64,000 bases of DNA from Salminus brasiliensis (Eukaryota; Chordata; Actinopteri; Characiformes; Bryconidae), in the NCBI RefSeq assembly GCF_030463535.1, contig NC_132892.1:28804841-28868840 (forward strand), given 5' to 3'. The notes under the pieces were generated by a model, which had not been told where the DNA came from, made no database searches, and saw nothing but the letters and a program-made list of their open reading frames with translations. Shown piece by piece: positions 1 through 11,149 of the stretch. Numbering within the stretch: position 1 is the stretch's first letter; every line of letters starts with the position of its first letter. The translations under genes were made by a program, and so were the position numbers.

Positions 1-497
1 TATATGGACAAAAGTATTGGGACACACCTCTTAATCACTGAATTCAGGGGTTTCATTCAGTCTCATTTAGGCCACAGGTGTATAAAACCAAGCCCCCGGC
101 CGTGCAGTCGGCCTTTCTTCCACACATTAGTGAAAGGATGGGAGGTTCTGAAGAGCTCACTGAACTCCAGCGTGATTCTGTATGTAATAGGAGACACCGC
201 TGCACCAACAACAACAAGTCAGCTGGTGAAATTTCCTCCCTCCTAGATCCTCCATCAGCTGTGAGTGGTGTTATTATTGAACAGTGGAAGAGTTTAGAGG
301 AACCACAGAGAGCAGCTCAGCCACCAAGTGTCAGAGAGAGAGGTTGGGGCTCAGAGCACAGTGCAGGAAAGTCTCCAACGGTCTGCTGACTCGATAACTG
401 CAGAGCTCCAGACCTGCTGCATATTAATGCCTATGGGCTTAGCATGGGAGCTCCTGTAGGTCTAATGTGTAGGTGTCCCAATACTTTTGTCTAAATA
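1..497 (+). mobile_element. Tc1/mariner-type DNA transposon, internally deleted
   Basis: Both ends carry matching inverted termini: the left one reads GGACAAAAGTATTGGGACAC from about base 6, and its reverse complement lies at about 473-492 followed by TCTAAATA. Between them is the start of a Tc1-like transposase (138-389), after which most of the gene is missing. The left end coincides with the window edge, so the true boundary is uncertain by a few bases. The same terminal word recurs in many shorter elements across the window (7.3, 9.9, 18.5, 41.9 and 56.5 kb), which suggests they shared a transposase source. Confidence 0.75.
138..389 (+). pseudogene. Tc1-like transposase, N-terminal helix-turn-helix remnant
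   Basis: Reading from the ATG at 138 gives MGGSEELTELQRDSV, then a degraded helix-turn-helix region with AGEISSLL and a serine-isoleucine-tryptophan-lysine stretch. This is the layout of the first DNA-binding domain of Tc1 transposases, which binds the inverted termini. The reading frame stops at 387-389, far short of the roughly 340 residues of a full transposase, and no catalytic DD34E residues are present. It is a dead remnant inside the deleted element. The identification rests on recalled family pattern. Confidence 0.65.
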
Positions 498-883
498 GCC
501 TTCTCCACAGAGGGCTGGTGTGGCAGCAGACGTTCATTCTAAACAAACAGGAGTCCTCCGATTCCCACAGTTTAATCAGCTGGTCTTCTTGATGAATAGG
601 ACTGGAGACTCCTGTCCTATTACAGAGCTCCGCACGTCCCGGTTTTGGCATCGTTATCCCTTATATGCCGGAATCTTGTAACAGAAGCACGTCAGCATTC
701 TGCAGAGCAGTAAAACAAGCCTGAACTCCCCACGACTGATGGCCTGCTCAAAACTACACTCATCAATCTCTCACTCAGTCATATGTGTGTAATATAAACA
801 CACCACCTGCCAATTACGACAGGCAGCTCTGCTGGACCCCATCCAGCACAGAGCAGCACCACCAGCACTTTACACTGATCTTT

Positions 884-885
<2 letters not shown>
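498..885. other. Gene-free stretch, nothing recognised
   Basis: This is moderately complex sequence with no plausible exon, SINE box or transposon terminus that I can identify. Confidence 0.5.

Positions 886-914
<29 letters not shown>
886..914. repeat. (CA)n microsatellite
   Basis: A near-perfect dinucleotide run of about 29 bases. Confidence 0.95.
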
Positions 915-916
<2 letters not shown>

Positions 917-1044
917 ACCACACATTCACTTTTACTAGATTCCTTTATTCTCCTCGCTGTGTTGTACTGTACACTCACTGCTACGTGCTTTAATACACAC
1001 CTGTACATAACCACACACCAACTGCAGCTTCTGAGAGAAAGAGA

Positions 1045-1053
1045 CAGAGAGAC

Positions 1054-1098
<45 letters not shown>

Positions 1099-1710
1099 CT
1101 ATGTTCACATTATTGTTATAATCCAAGCCTCAGATCAGATTTGACTTCGGATCTTCTGTATCTGTAATGTGAGTGAAACGGCACACATGCTGACGCTGAT
1201 ACGTAGAGACAGGGAGAAACAGAAGAAGAGAGAGAGAGAGAGAGCGGGACAGACAGGGATAGAAAAAAACTGAGTGAGACAGGGAAAGACAGGGATAGAA
1301 GAGAAAGTGAGAGAGGGTGTGAAAGACTGAGAGACAGAGAGAGAGGGAGAGGAAGAGAAAAAGACAGAGACAGGGAGAGAGAGAGGGGGGGAGACAGAGG
1401 GAGAGGAAGAGAGAGAGACAGAAAGAGACAGGGAGAGGAAAAGAGAGAGAGAGAGAGAGAGAGAGGAAGAGAGAGAGAGAAAGGAAGAGACAGAAGGAGA
1501 GGAAGAGAGAGAGAGGAAGAGAGAGAGAGAGAAAGGAAGAGACAGGAGGAGAGGAAGAGAGAGAGAGAGAGAGAGAGAGAGGAAGAGACAGGAGGAGAGG
1601 AAGAGAAAGAGAGGGAGAGGAGGAGAAAAAAAGACAGAGAGAGAGAGAAAGAAAGACAGAGGGAGAGGAAGAGAGGGAGAGAGAGAAAGAGAGAGAGAGA
1701 CTTTTGACTT
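1045..1710. repeat. GA-rich purine satellite
   Basis: Almost 700 bases in which the plus strand is nearly all G and A. It begins with a perfect (GA)n run at about 1058-1097, then mixes GAGAGA, GGAAGAGA and GACAGAGA words. The block carries almost no cytosine or thymine on this strand. It is a simple-sequence array and the open frames through it are meaningless. Confidence 0.9.
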
Positions 1711-1954
1711 TTACATCCCTTTTATTGTTTTGGAGAAACAGATTTGGTGCTAAACCCTAAATCAGGACTGTGAAAAAAGAAAGAAAATAAAAACCAGGAA
1801 ATCATCAAATGAACAACAATGAAAAAATAATAATTTATATCAAATTCTGCCCAGGAAAATCTTCACACCCCGTGTCATCAACAGCAACACAGCTCTCATT
1901 TACACACCACCTCTTCTCAAAGTTACTATTTTTTACTATTTTGATAAAAAAGAA

Positions 1955-2437
1955 CCCTCAGATGTGATTCCACCAACGCCTGGAAAAGTTTAACAACGTC
2001 TGTCTCTGACCTTCAGACATCAGCCGGAACCACTTCCAAATGGCCAGCTTAGCTTGTCCAACTAAGAAATTGGCTAGAGTGCACTTAAACCTCTGGCCTT
2101 TAGAATACCTTCAGCCAAAAATAAACAGAGTGCAGGTAAACAGAAAGCCCAGCCCCCTGAGCGCCCGGCCCAGGAGCTGAAACAGGGGAACCAGCCGGGA
2201 GGAGTCAGAGAAGGTATGAAACTCAGAGTCAGGATTATGGCAGAAGAGGCAGCATGGAAGAACAGAAGGGTTAAACCTAGACAAAAAATCATTGGTGGAC
2301 ACGGTGCAATGCAGAATCCTCCACTGAAGGTCCTCAGAATGTTTGGGCAGAGGGCTTTTGTATAGGAGCCTCCATGAAGGCCTCACACCCTCAGGAACGG
2401 AAAGACCGGCTCTCCACTTAGAGTCACACCGTAGCAA
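1955..2437 (-). pseudogene. LINE retrotransposon, 3' end of the reverse transcriptase ORF
   Basis: On the minus strand the frame from 2437 reads a C-terminal LINE polyprotein segment: LPKHSEDLQWRILHCTVSTN, then a cysteine/histidine cluster (CCLFCHNPDSEFHTF) like the zinc-binding module downstream of reverse transcriptase. After a frameshift near 2110 it resumes with ANFLVGQAKLAIWKW and ends at a stop near 1960. This pattern is typical of the tail of fish L1/Tx1-like elements. The catalytic reverse transcriptase and endonuclease are missing: the element is cut off at its 5' side by the GA array starting near 2440. It is one frameshifted fragment, not a gene. Confidence 0.65.
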
Positions 2438-2439
2438 GA

Positions 2440-2970
2440 CAGGGGGGAGACAGAGAGAGAGATCGAGACAGAGAGAGAGACAGACAGAGACAGCGCAAGA
2501 CAGGGGAGACAGGGGGGAGACAGAGAGAGAGATCGAGACAGAGAGAGAGAGTGAGACAGAGAGAGACAGCGCAAGACAGGGGAGACAGGGGGGAGACAGA
2601 GAGAGAGCTCAAGACAGAGAGAGAGATCGAGACAGAGAGAGAGAGAGAGCAAGACAGAGTGAGACAGAGAGAGCGCGAGAGAGACAGAGTGAAACAGGGG
2701 AGACAGGAGGGAGAAAGAGAGAGAGAGCGAGACAGAGATAGACAGAGCGAGACAGAGAGAGAGCACGAGAGAGATAGAGAGAGACAGAGCGAAACAGGGG
2801 AGACAGAGAGAGAGAGCGAGACAGAGATAGACAGAGCGAAACAGAGAGAGAGAGAGAGCGAGACAGAGGGGAAACAGGGGGGAGACAGAGAGAGAGAGGG
2901 GAGACAGAGAGAGAGTGAGAGAGAGAGCGAGACAGAGAGAGAAAGAGTGAGACAGAGAGAGAGTGAGAGG
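2440..2970. repeat. GACAGAGA minisatellite
   Basis: A purine-rich array built from GAGACAGAGAGA words, with a longer unit containing CGCAAGACAGGGGAGACAGG that repeats several times (about 2494, 2570). It abuts the truncated LINE end, so it may have expanded at the insertion junction. Confidence 0.85.
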
Positions 2971-3052
2971 TTTTCGGTTTGTTTATTTGTTTATTGTGTT
3001 TTAAGTCGTGATGACCTCAATCTGAAAAGGGACTGTTCGTCTACTGTCTGCA

Positions 3053-3065
3053 CCCCCCCCCCCCC
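3053..3065. repeat. Poly-C tract
   Basis: A run of 13 cytosines. Confidence 0.9.
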
Positions 3066-3339
3066 GCCTCTTCTTTACATTCTCACTCCTCCACTTTCTC
3101 TCTCTCACTTTCTAGATGTTTACATCAATGAACCTATTCTCTTATCTAACTCTTTTCCCTTTACACACACACACATACACACACTCATACAGACGGCTGT
3201 GTGGTCACCTACTTCACTGGTACACTGGTACAATATGATCTCTATGACATAAATCAAACCTCAGTTCAGTCTGGTCTCTATACTGAGTTAGTCATGTACC
3301 ATCTAATGCAAAAGTTCACTGTCAGCTGAACCAAATTTC

Positions 3340-4245
3340 CAACCTTTATAAATTCTCAGACTCTTTAAACCTTCCCTCTGAGCAACTGTCTAAAGATCTG
3401 ACAACGAAAGTAATCGATGCCCACAAGAGAGGGAAGGCTAAAGGAACACAGATAAGACTTGTGGTCTTCTACAGTACTGACTGCTATTAAGAAATGGCAG
3501 TTCAGGGGAACTGTGGAGGTCAAGATGAGATCAGGAAGACCCAGAAAGCTCTTGGAGAGGTACTTCAAAGACCCCCCCACACTGCCGAGAACCTGCATGA
3601 AAGTGTAGCTGAGTCAGGAGGGTGGAGCACCGTTCCACCATGCAGTGTTGCTTGCACAAAAGCCTTATCATCACGGAAGATCAATTATTACAAGGAAACC
3701 TTTCCTGTGACCCATTCACAAGACTCAACGCTTGACAAAGTGTGCGGCAGAACGTCAAGACAAGTTAGATGGGCTTTAGAAAAGTGCTGTGGACCAACAA
3801 AGTCAAAACAATTCTCTGGCCACAGAAAGAAAAAAACACTGGGTTTCATGAGAAGAACATCTTACCAACTGTGAAGCAACTGTTGCGTTGCAGCCAGTGG
3901 CACTGGCAATACTGCACAGGCGGAGGAAGGAATGGATTCCACACAAAAAAAAACAGCTAATCCTGGCTGCTAAAGGGCTGAAACTGAGAAGAGGACGAAA
4001 CTCAAAGGACTAGCTAAAGAGATACCTACCAACTATAGTCTCTGGAATGGGCCTAACAGTCCCCCGTACTCAACATCATAACCATAATCGTGGACAGACC
4101 TTGAACAAGCTGTGGACACAACATGACTCACGGCTATCTCAGAACTTCTGGCCTTCTGCAAAGAATCGTGGGACAATGTTCAACCACAAGAGCTGCTAAA
4201 GCAGATGTTCCAAAGGTGCCCAAACAGGCCACAGGGCTTGCACAG
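3340..4245 (+). pseudogene. Tc1-like (DD34E) transposase relic
   Basis: Three broken frames read successive parts of a Tc1-family transposase in the right order. Near 3405-3430 is KVIDAHKRGKA from the helix-turn-helix region. At about 3769-3960 a frame reads FRKVLWTNKVKTI and LPTVKQLL, corresponding to the VLWTDETK and LPTVKHGGG region around the first catalytic aspartates; here the DE of the motif has become NK. At about 4095-4200 the C-terminal AFCKE-WD segment can be traced in several frames. Stops, frameshifts and the lost catalytic residue show it is inactive. Confidence 0.7.
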
Positions 4246-4254
4246 ACCATAGTG

Positions 4255-4660
4255 ATCATAGTTTTTGCACCAATATTATTAATAATATTGAGTAGATGCC
4301 CCTTGGACATTCACTCCTCGACAGACCTCTGAAGGCGTCCTGTGGTATTTGACACCGAGATGTTAGCAGCAGGCCTGTTAAGTCCAGTACAATGTGAATT
4401 AGATCAACCCTAGGTGCCTATGACCCTGGATCACATTTGGTAGGTACTGACCACTGCATACCGGGAGCACCCCACAAGACCTGCCTGATGTTTTGCAGAT
4501 GTCCTGACTCAGCCATTGTCTAGCCACCACAGTTTGGTTCTTGTCAGAGTGTCTCAGGTTCTTACATCTGCCCGTTTTTCCCTGCTTCTTACTCCTCTAC
4601 CACTTTCAAGCACTGGCTGCCACTGTGGATGAAGATCATCACTACTAGGTGCTAATGCCA
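4255..4660. mobile_element. Interspersed DNA-transposon-derived repeat (copy 1 of 2)
   Basis: The block contains CCTCTGAAGG, GTCCTGTGGT, AGGTACTGACCACTG and GACCTGCCTG in the same order as the copy at 49215-49620, so both derive from one element. The family resembles a common teleost non-autonomous DNA element, but I cannot name it with certainty. The ends here are degraded. Confidence 0.5.
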
Positions 4661-4879
4661 TGGCTGATTTGTGCACATATTTATGTATATATTTGTGTAA
4701 GGTTCAAGAGCACTTCTTCACTCAAAGTTTTACACAATAAGCCATCCAGAGAGAGAAGTGGGTGGAGAAGTGCCACTTTTATTTTCAGGAAGGAAACACA
4801 TCTGTGGAACAGTAACCAGTACCAGAGACGAAAAAGCGGAATCCGTGTCAGGAACAGTTAAAGATAGACACCCAGCATT

Positions 4880-4915
<36 letters not shown>

Positions 4916-4920
4916 ACCCA
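4880..4920. repeat. (CA)n microsatellite
   Basis: A dinucleotide run of about 30 bases with a short TACACA tail. Confidence 0.9.
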
Positions 4921-5149
4921 TGTACATACTTCTCTTTCATCTCGTGTCCTTTGTGCCAGTTTCTTGCATTTACTTGCAGTCTATTTAGTAGCAAAGTACT
5001 GTTTAGATAAACTGATCAATATTTACACACAGCAAATAAATCAGCATTAAAAAAGGCAATTGAATGAAATCAGTTTATCAATTTAACAAAATCTGGACAC
5101 TTTACATGCATTTAATAATCTGATCATATCAAAGGTGTGAAAATTATTC

Positions 5150-5760
5150 ACATTCATTATTTTGGTAGGGTTTAAAAAGACTTCTATAGAAGCTGAAGTA
5201 TCAACTTAAGCTTTTTACTCCAGTAAAAGTGTAAAAGTACTGGTTTCAAAACTACTTCAAGTAGAAAAGTAAAAGTAATGAAAGGAAAACAAAGGCCGAA
5301 AGCTTAGGCCGTTCCACAGGGGTCTATAGTGCACTACATCCCCCCTACCTCCCCAAAAACACATGTTTCTAAAAGCCATAATGAGGAGAATATTCTATAT
5401 TACTATTAATAAATGATATTATAATGTTCTATTAAAATGTTGATGTTAAAAATGTTGGGCTGCACTAGGCTCCTGTTTCAGCTGCAGATCTGCCCATTGA
5501 AAATGAAGCATTTCAGTAATATCAACTCTATTAAAGGAGCGTCTCTGTGCTCTACTGAGCATTAACATGAGCTTCATGGAGGAAAATATGAGGAGTCGTT
5601 GTCTAGAAGTTTTGTGATGCTGCAGAAAGTCAGACTTCAGAGGCGTGTGATCAATAAGCTTTATTGGAGTGTAAATGTGGGGCTCAGTCGGGACGTTTCA
5701 CTGCAGGTCTCTGCTCTGCCACGGACACAGTCTTCATACTAGACTACAGACACTTTGTTT
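5150..5760. repeat. Probable interspersed repeat, unclassified
   Basis: It includes the phrase CCAGTAAAAGTGTAAAAGTA followed by alternating AAAGTA words (5220-5280), which resembles a repeat often seen in fish genomes. A long moderately AT-rich stretch follows. No termini or coding remnants were found, so the class is unknown. Confidence 0.35.
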
Positions 5761-6340
5761 TGTTTTTTAAAAATACAAAGAAAGACAGTGGGTTCTCCCG
5801 CCAGTAAATCAGAGCGTTTCAGTGCTAGTTTCTATGTTCATGTACGTGTTTAATGCCACGCTAGCAATGTTGGATGAGCCCGGTAGCCAGAACCATCTAT
5901 TGCTGCGGGAGCAATGCTGGTGTTTGACGAGTCCAGTAGCCAGGCCGTGCTAACGTTGCGATAATGGCACTGGACGAGGCCAGTGTTAAACTCAAGAGTG
6001 CTAAACTTTTAAAAAAGAGTGCACTTAAGCGTACTCGTCGCTATGCTAATGATCAGTGCACTTGAAGATCGCTGTGTACTTATTAGCTACACTTTCCGGC
6101 ATTTTCCGTACTGAAAATATAAGAACCCAGGATCTCACGGCACAAAGGTCACGCAAATGTGGAGCTAATAGGTGGATCCCTATGCCACTAAGCCCTCCCA
6201 TCGAATGGCTCTGTGCCCCCAACTAGGGTTAGCTAACTAAGCTGAGGAAACCGGAAACCCATGTCCTTGTGGAAAAGCCACCAGCCACCAGAACTGTGAC
6301 TGTAGCACCCACTGTGCTAAGGACCCCTCGACCCTGCAGT
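5760..6340. other. Gene-free stretch, nothing recognised
   Basis: No exon-like frame is visible. Short GCTAAC/GCTAGC words recur but do not form a clear array. Confidence 0.4.
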
Positions 6341-6500
6341 GGAAACGAGGCCCTTGTATCTCCATTTTTACAGTTTTACTTTTTGACAATGTGAATTGTG
6401 GCAGTTGTTCTTTACATTGTCTGAGAAATTCATGATAAATAGACCAATAGAAATGCTCCAAAATGAGTCTTTCTTACATTGACCTCCATTGAATGTTAAG
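6340..6500 (+). mobile_element. 'TATCTCC' family element, copy 1
   Basis: It reads TTGTATCTCCATTTTTACAG at the left, then AGACCAATAGAAATGCTCCA and ACATTGACCTCCATTGAA. The same ordered phrases occur at 17.5, 28.3, 39.5, 42.7, 44.7, 52.0 and 53.9 kb. In the best copies the two ends are inverted (TGTATCTCCA and TGGAGATACA), suggesting a small non-autonomous DNA element. Confidence 0.55.
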
Positions 6501-6884
6501 AAGGTTGAAGTTGCCATTGCCATCTAACTCAACCCACAAGCTTTACTGCATTTCAGAGCATTGTACTGATGTCTTAAGTCTCCTATCTGGAACACGCAGG
6601 GCCTACAAGCCTAATCATCGAATCAGCACGGACTGTGTGTGCATGTGTGTGTGTGTTTCGTGTAAACAAATGCTTTAGAAGTGTCTGCTGAATTTCCTTG
6701 ATGCCACTCATGCGGGTTTGCTATGGTTAGATGCTCTTACACAATTAGACTCTTATTAAAGCTACTGTGATGGCCCTTATCTGCCCCGCAGTTACAGTCT
6801 AGTCACTCTTTATGGCAGCAACTCTGATAACACCTCAGTAAACAGTGCCCGGAGAGTCCGAGACAGGGGCGGCATTATTATCTT

Positions 6885-6960
6885 GAAGTGAGAGAGAAAG
6901 AGAACGAGAGAGAGAGAGAGCTTAAGAGGGAAAGAGAAAGAGAAAGGAGAGGGAGTCGGA
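6885..6960. repeat. GA-rich tract
   Basis: A purine-rich GAGAGAAAGAGA stretch. Confidence 0.8.
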
Positions 6961-7287
6961 GAGACTGAGTGAGTGATACTGGCAGGAGAGTTGTTGAGTG
7001 CTTGACTGAAAGTAAGTTGGCTAGTTTAGTCTGGTGTAAAGCCCCCCGCTGGAACCTGCAGATAAGATAAAAGCACATGTGAGTCACACAGACGGTGCTG
7101 CTGCTTTGCTCTAACACACGAGACTAGACAGGTGTACTTACGGCTAGACGTTACCGACTCTGGTCTGGACTGGTCTGACTGGGTTGGACTGACTTTCAGT
7201 AAAGCAGGATGTTTGGACACACACCCATGCATAATGTGTTTTAATAGTTTCCCATTATGTGACGTCTCACACACATACATACATATA

Positions 7288-7700
7288 TAATGGACAAAAG
7301 TATTGGGACACCTGCTCATTCATTTTTCGTCTAAAATCAAGGCAGTTAAAAATGTTGTTGTCTCTACTGTCCTGGGATGAAGGTTTTCTACTAGATTTTG
7401 GAGGAGCACAGCATTGCTGTGAGGATTTGATTGCGCCATAAGACCTTAGTGGGGTCAGGATGTGGGATGATCACCACCCCACCTCATCACCTCTAACTCC
7501 CCAACTCAAGCACCATCCATCATTCCAGAGAACACAGTTTCACTGTTCCACAGCCCAATGCTGGGGGTCTTTATACCCCTCTAGCCCACGCCTGGCATTA
7601 TTAGGCAGCATGGTGTTAATAGGTTTGTGTTTATCTGCTGCAGAGAGTCCTATTGTATTGGCAGGGCTTCATCATAGGGACTAGACAAGCTGGGTGTGTG
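7288..7700 (+). mobile_element. Short Tc1/mariner-like element (MITE family 1), 3' end missing
   Basis: It starts with ATGGACAAAAGTATTGGGAC and continues with the diagnostic family phrases: ATCAAGG, TCTCTACTGTCC, GAGGATTTGATTGC, CCATCATTCCAGAGAACACA, TTTATACCCCTCTAGCCCA and CTATTGTATTGGCAGGGCTT. It breaks off at a GTGTGTATATATG run near 7695, so the right terminus is lost. The family is non-coding and about 520 bp when complete. Confidence 0.75.
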
Positions 7701-7884
7701 TGTGTATATATGTAATCTCTAGTAGTAAGCTCATGCTCCTGCAGGTGGCACTGCACAAGGTGGATGGGGCTGATGGGCCTCGTTTACTGTCTTGGCAGCA
7801 GGAGCGAGAGAGGAGGGAGAAAAAGGTGTTCACCTGTATTTATTACCACTTTCAAACCACAGTGTGTAAACAATGATAGACTGT

Positions 7885-7926
7885 CAGTGTGTGTGTGTGT
7901 GTGTGTGGGTGTCTGTGTGTGTGTGT
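7885..7926. repeat. (GT)n microsatellite
   Basis: An interrupted GT run. Confidence 0.85.
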
Positions 7927-8229
7927 ATTTGCTCAGCTGTCTTTAATGTTCACCACAGTAGCAGAGTAGCAATATCACTCGGTTGACGAGAAAATACAAA
8001 CAGTGTCTGAGTACATACACACATTAGACAGGAGCTCATTTTAAGATATGTAATCTGACGGCACACACACACAAACACACACACACACGCACACGCACCT
8101 CTGTATACCCTCACTCTATTACAGTGTATACTGTTCTTACCTCTTTCATGTTTACAGTAAATGAACCCCAGAACCCAATGTACTGTACTTCCAGGCCGCA
8201 GCAGGAAACAGTTAAATAATTACCTCTGT

Positions 8230-8290
8230 CTGTGTGTATGTATGTGTGTGTCTGTGTGTGTGTGTGTATGTGTGTGTGTAAGCGTGTGTT
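8230..8290. repeat. (GT)n microsatellite
   Basis: GT run with TATG and TCTG interruptions. A CA counterpart lies at about 8062-8090. Confidence 0.8.
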
Positions 8291-8564
8291 CTAACACTTC
8301 CACATTACAACTGCACTGTTTTTTTTTTTTAAGTTGTCCTCTACACACAAACCTGACCGTGCTAATTTCCTCCTTTTTTCCTTGCCCTGTGTGACCTAAT
8401 GTGCACCCAGTGTTTGAAATCGGTCTTGTGTCTCTGACCGTTGTTTGGGTGTCACCCGTGCAGCAGTAAAGGAGAACAGAGCCGTCGGCTGAAGAGGAAC
8501 CGTCCACACCAACAGTATCTGCGGTTTCCCATATCTGACTCCTTAAAGCAGACTGAAGGAATAG

Positions 8565-8860
8565 TTTGACAGTCTCCGAGTGGCTCAGCAGTCTAATGCA
8601 GTACTACTACAGCCCAGGGGTCGCGAGTTCGGATCCCGAGCTTTGCCATCAGTGGCTGGAATCAGAGAGAGCACAGTTGTCCTTGGCCTTGGGTAGATGG
8701 CGCGTTGGTGGCAGTTGGAAAAGAGGCGGTGGCTGGCTTTGCATGTATTGGAGGGGACATGTGTTAAGTCACTGCCTTCCTAGTGTCAGGAGCATTGCTA
8801 GTGCTAGGGGGCGGTACTAAGGGGTGGACTGATTAACAAATATTCTATTAAAAAAGGAAC
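8565..8860 (+). mobile_element. tRNA-derived SINE
   Basis: The head has tRNA-like RNA polymerase III promoter boxes: an A box around TGGCTCAGCAGTCTA (8581-8595) and a B box GAGTTCGGATCCC (8625-8637). A body follows with GGAGGGGACATGTGTTA, and an AT-rich tail at about 8840-8856. A similar body phrase (GGGGGCATGTGTCAG) is in the SINE at 25.4 kb, so the two probably belong to one family. It is not a functional tRNA gene, because the 3' half does not fold back to an acceptor stem. Confidence 0.65.
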
Positions 8861-8869
8861 AATTTGACA

Positions 8870-9925
8870 AATATATGTAGTTGCTTTTCTAGTTTATCAA
8901 CAAACTACAAGGCCTTACAGAAATCATCTGGGCTTCTAGGCCTTCAGAGATGACTTTTAATGATTTAGGGATTACAAAATATATATGCCTGTCATTTTTA
9001 TCCATTTTTCATATATAAAGCAGCTTGGTTTTAAACCCAGCACTCAGATTTCAGTGTTTTAAACTGCAAAACAGAAAATCTCAGAGTATTTCTCTGGTAT
9101 CTGGACAGATACAGCTCTTTCATTCGTGGGGACTTTACTGGTAGAGCTGAAGGCCTAAACCACCATCCCATTTAATAACTGATTGATGAATCATCCAGCC
9201 ACGTCCTGATTTCTTAAGGGTAGGGTCAGCTTCATCTAAAAGACGTCACTCTAGGCTTTTCGGAAAGTCCTAGATACATTACTGACTGTGAATACTAAAT
9301 GTTGGCCTAGTCCAACCAGGATTCAGTGAAATTTCTTTATATGCAAACAAACTCCACTGAAGACCTGGGTCTAATACTCATGGTTCACCACTGCTACAGG
9401 GCTAATGGAGCAAGGCTAAAGTAGCCAGGCATTGTGTGACTGATTGAACTGATTGACCTGAATGACAGTCCATTAGCTAAAAACAGCAGCAGCTAGAACC
9501 TTAACACTTGATATGTGTCCATATTTTAGTCTATTTCTTTACTAGGGCTGACGTGGTATCAGTTCTTGCTTGAGGAATGCAAGCACTACAGAAGGAAACA
9601 CCTCGGTCATACACTGTTTCTGTTATGATGATTAGTGCTAGTGTGAATATTATTGTGTAATAGGGTAGTGAGAGTGTGTCAAATGAAGTCTGTGAGTTTC
9701 AGAGACTAATATCAGCTATTATAAGCATCAATGATGTTTGACCTCAACAGCCTCATTGCTAACATCTGCTAAAGTTAGGCCTTTGTTGGGCCTTCATTGG
9801 ACACTCAAGACCCCCTTCTGACCAATCCAGCTCGAGACCAGCTTTTGCTGGTAGCTGCTTTCACATTATCTGGTCTTTGATCGCCAAGGGGTTTGGAAAG
9901 CTGGTCATCAAGGCGATAACACACC
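8870..9925. other. Gene-free stretch, nothing recognised
   Basis: Complex, moderately AT-rich sequence without exon-like frames or clear repeat structure. Confidence 0.45.
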
Positions 9926-9929
9926 AAAG

Positions 9930-10130
9930 GACAAAAGTATTGGGACGCCTGCTCATTTATTGTTTCTTCTGAACTCTGAAGGTTATTAAAAGAGAGTTGA
10001 TCCTGCTTTTGTTGGAGTAACTGTCTCCACTGTCCAGGGAAGAAGGCTTTCTAATAGATTTTGGTGGAGCATTGCTGTGAGGATTGGATTGAGTGACAAG
10101 AGAGTGAGTTAAGGATGTTGAATAGGTAGT
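9930..10130 (+). mobile_element. MITE family 1 fragment (left half)
   Basis: The terminus GGACAAAAGTATTGGGACGC is followed by the family phrases GTTTCTTCTGAA, GATCCTGCTTTTGTTGGAGT, CTCCACTGTCCAGGGAAGAA and GAGGATTGGATTGAGTGA, then homology stops. Confidence 0.7.
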
Positions 10131-10189
10131 GGATATACCCAGCTTAGCTCTGGACTAGCATAGCATGTGTGTGTGTTTTTTTTTTTTTA

Positions 10190-10660
10190 TTTGAGCTTGG
10201 TGGACTAGCTGGTTTATCAACCTGACCAGTTTTGCCAAGCTGGTCATCAAGCTGGTCATGCTGGCAGGGGTGCTGCCAGTGATTTTGGGCCCCATGACAA
10301 GATATTTTACTGGGCCACACAACAGGGTAAAGCTAGCTATATCGGTAGAGCAGCTTCGTCATGCTGGTCGACTTGCTTGTCATCCAGCTTGGTCAGGCTG
10401 GCTATCCTTATCAACAAGCTTGGTCAAACTGGTTGACCAGTTTGGTCAGGCTGGGCATACTGGTGGTCAATGTTTGGCCATAATGGTTGATTGCATGACC
10501 TGATTGCAACCTGAACCACCAAGCCAGTCAACGATGCTGGTTGTGATAGTCAGCAAGCTAGGTCATACTGGTTGACAAACTGGTTGATGGTTTGTTCATG
10601 CTAGTATACGAACATACCCTATGCTGGTCAATCAGCTTGACTGTTTGTGTCAGTAGGGTC
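10190..10660. repeat. Minisatellite of CCAGCTTGGTCATGCTGG-type units
   Basis: Roughly 470 bases of degenerate repeats built on AGCTTGGTC, CTGGTCATGCTGG and CTGGTTGACCAG. Because CCAGCTTGGTC and GACCAGCTTGG are nearly complementary, the array is rich in short inverted repeats. Unit length is roughly 20-25 bases and divergence is high. Confidence 0.7.
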
Positions 10661-11149
10661 AGCCAATGCAGATTTCTACAAGATACCTTTTTGTCTTATT
10701 ACTGTTACGGAGCTTTTTCACTTTTTTTGCAAAGCACTTTGAGCTGCTTCCCGAAGGCCGGGATCAATTTTTTGATGAACTGAACTGTGGTACGCAACAC
10801 TGTACCCATTTCATCAGCGCAGCGCTGGAAGTCATTTCAGCTCAGCAATGCACCCTAGTGCTCCCTCGGTGACACTACAGCACTGCCCATTCTTTTCCAG
10901 AAACATTCACAAACACCATCTCCATGAAGTGCAATAGTGTTACAACAAACAACCGTGAAAAGTGAATTCTCTGGTAGCAGAAGCTAGATCTGACAGTGGT
11001 GTTTCCAGTGTGTTTTGTAAAGAGCCCAGTCAGATCTAAACCTTCAAACATATTCAGCGATGCTCGTATTGACTCATCGCTCTCATCGGTTCATTCATTT
11101 CTGGTCATAGTCCTGCATTCATACATGCTTTATAGGTCACCTTCTCGTC

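Noticed and set aside
2343..3252. Plus-strand open frames rich in RERE repeats
   Set aside because: They translate the GACAGAGA minisatellite and have no other content.
8565..8650. tRNA gene (Ser/Leu type)
   Set aside because: A and B boxes are present, but no closing acceptor stem or anticodon arm is convincing and a SINE body follows.
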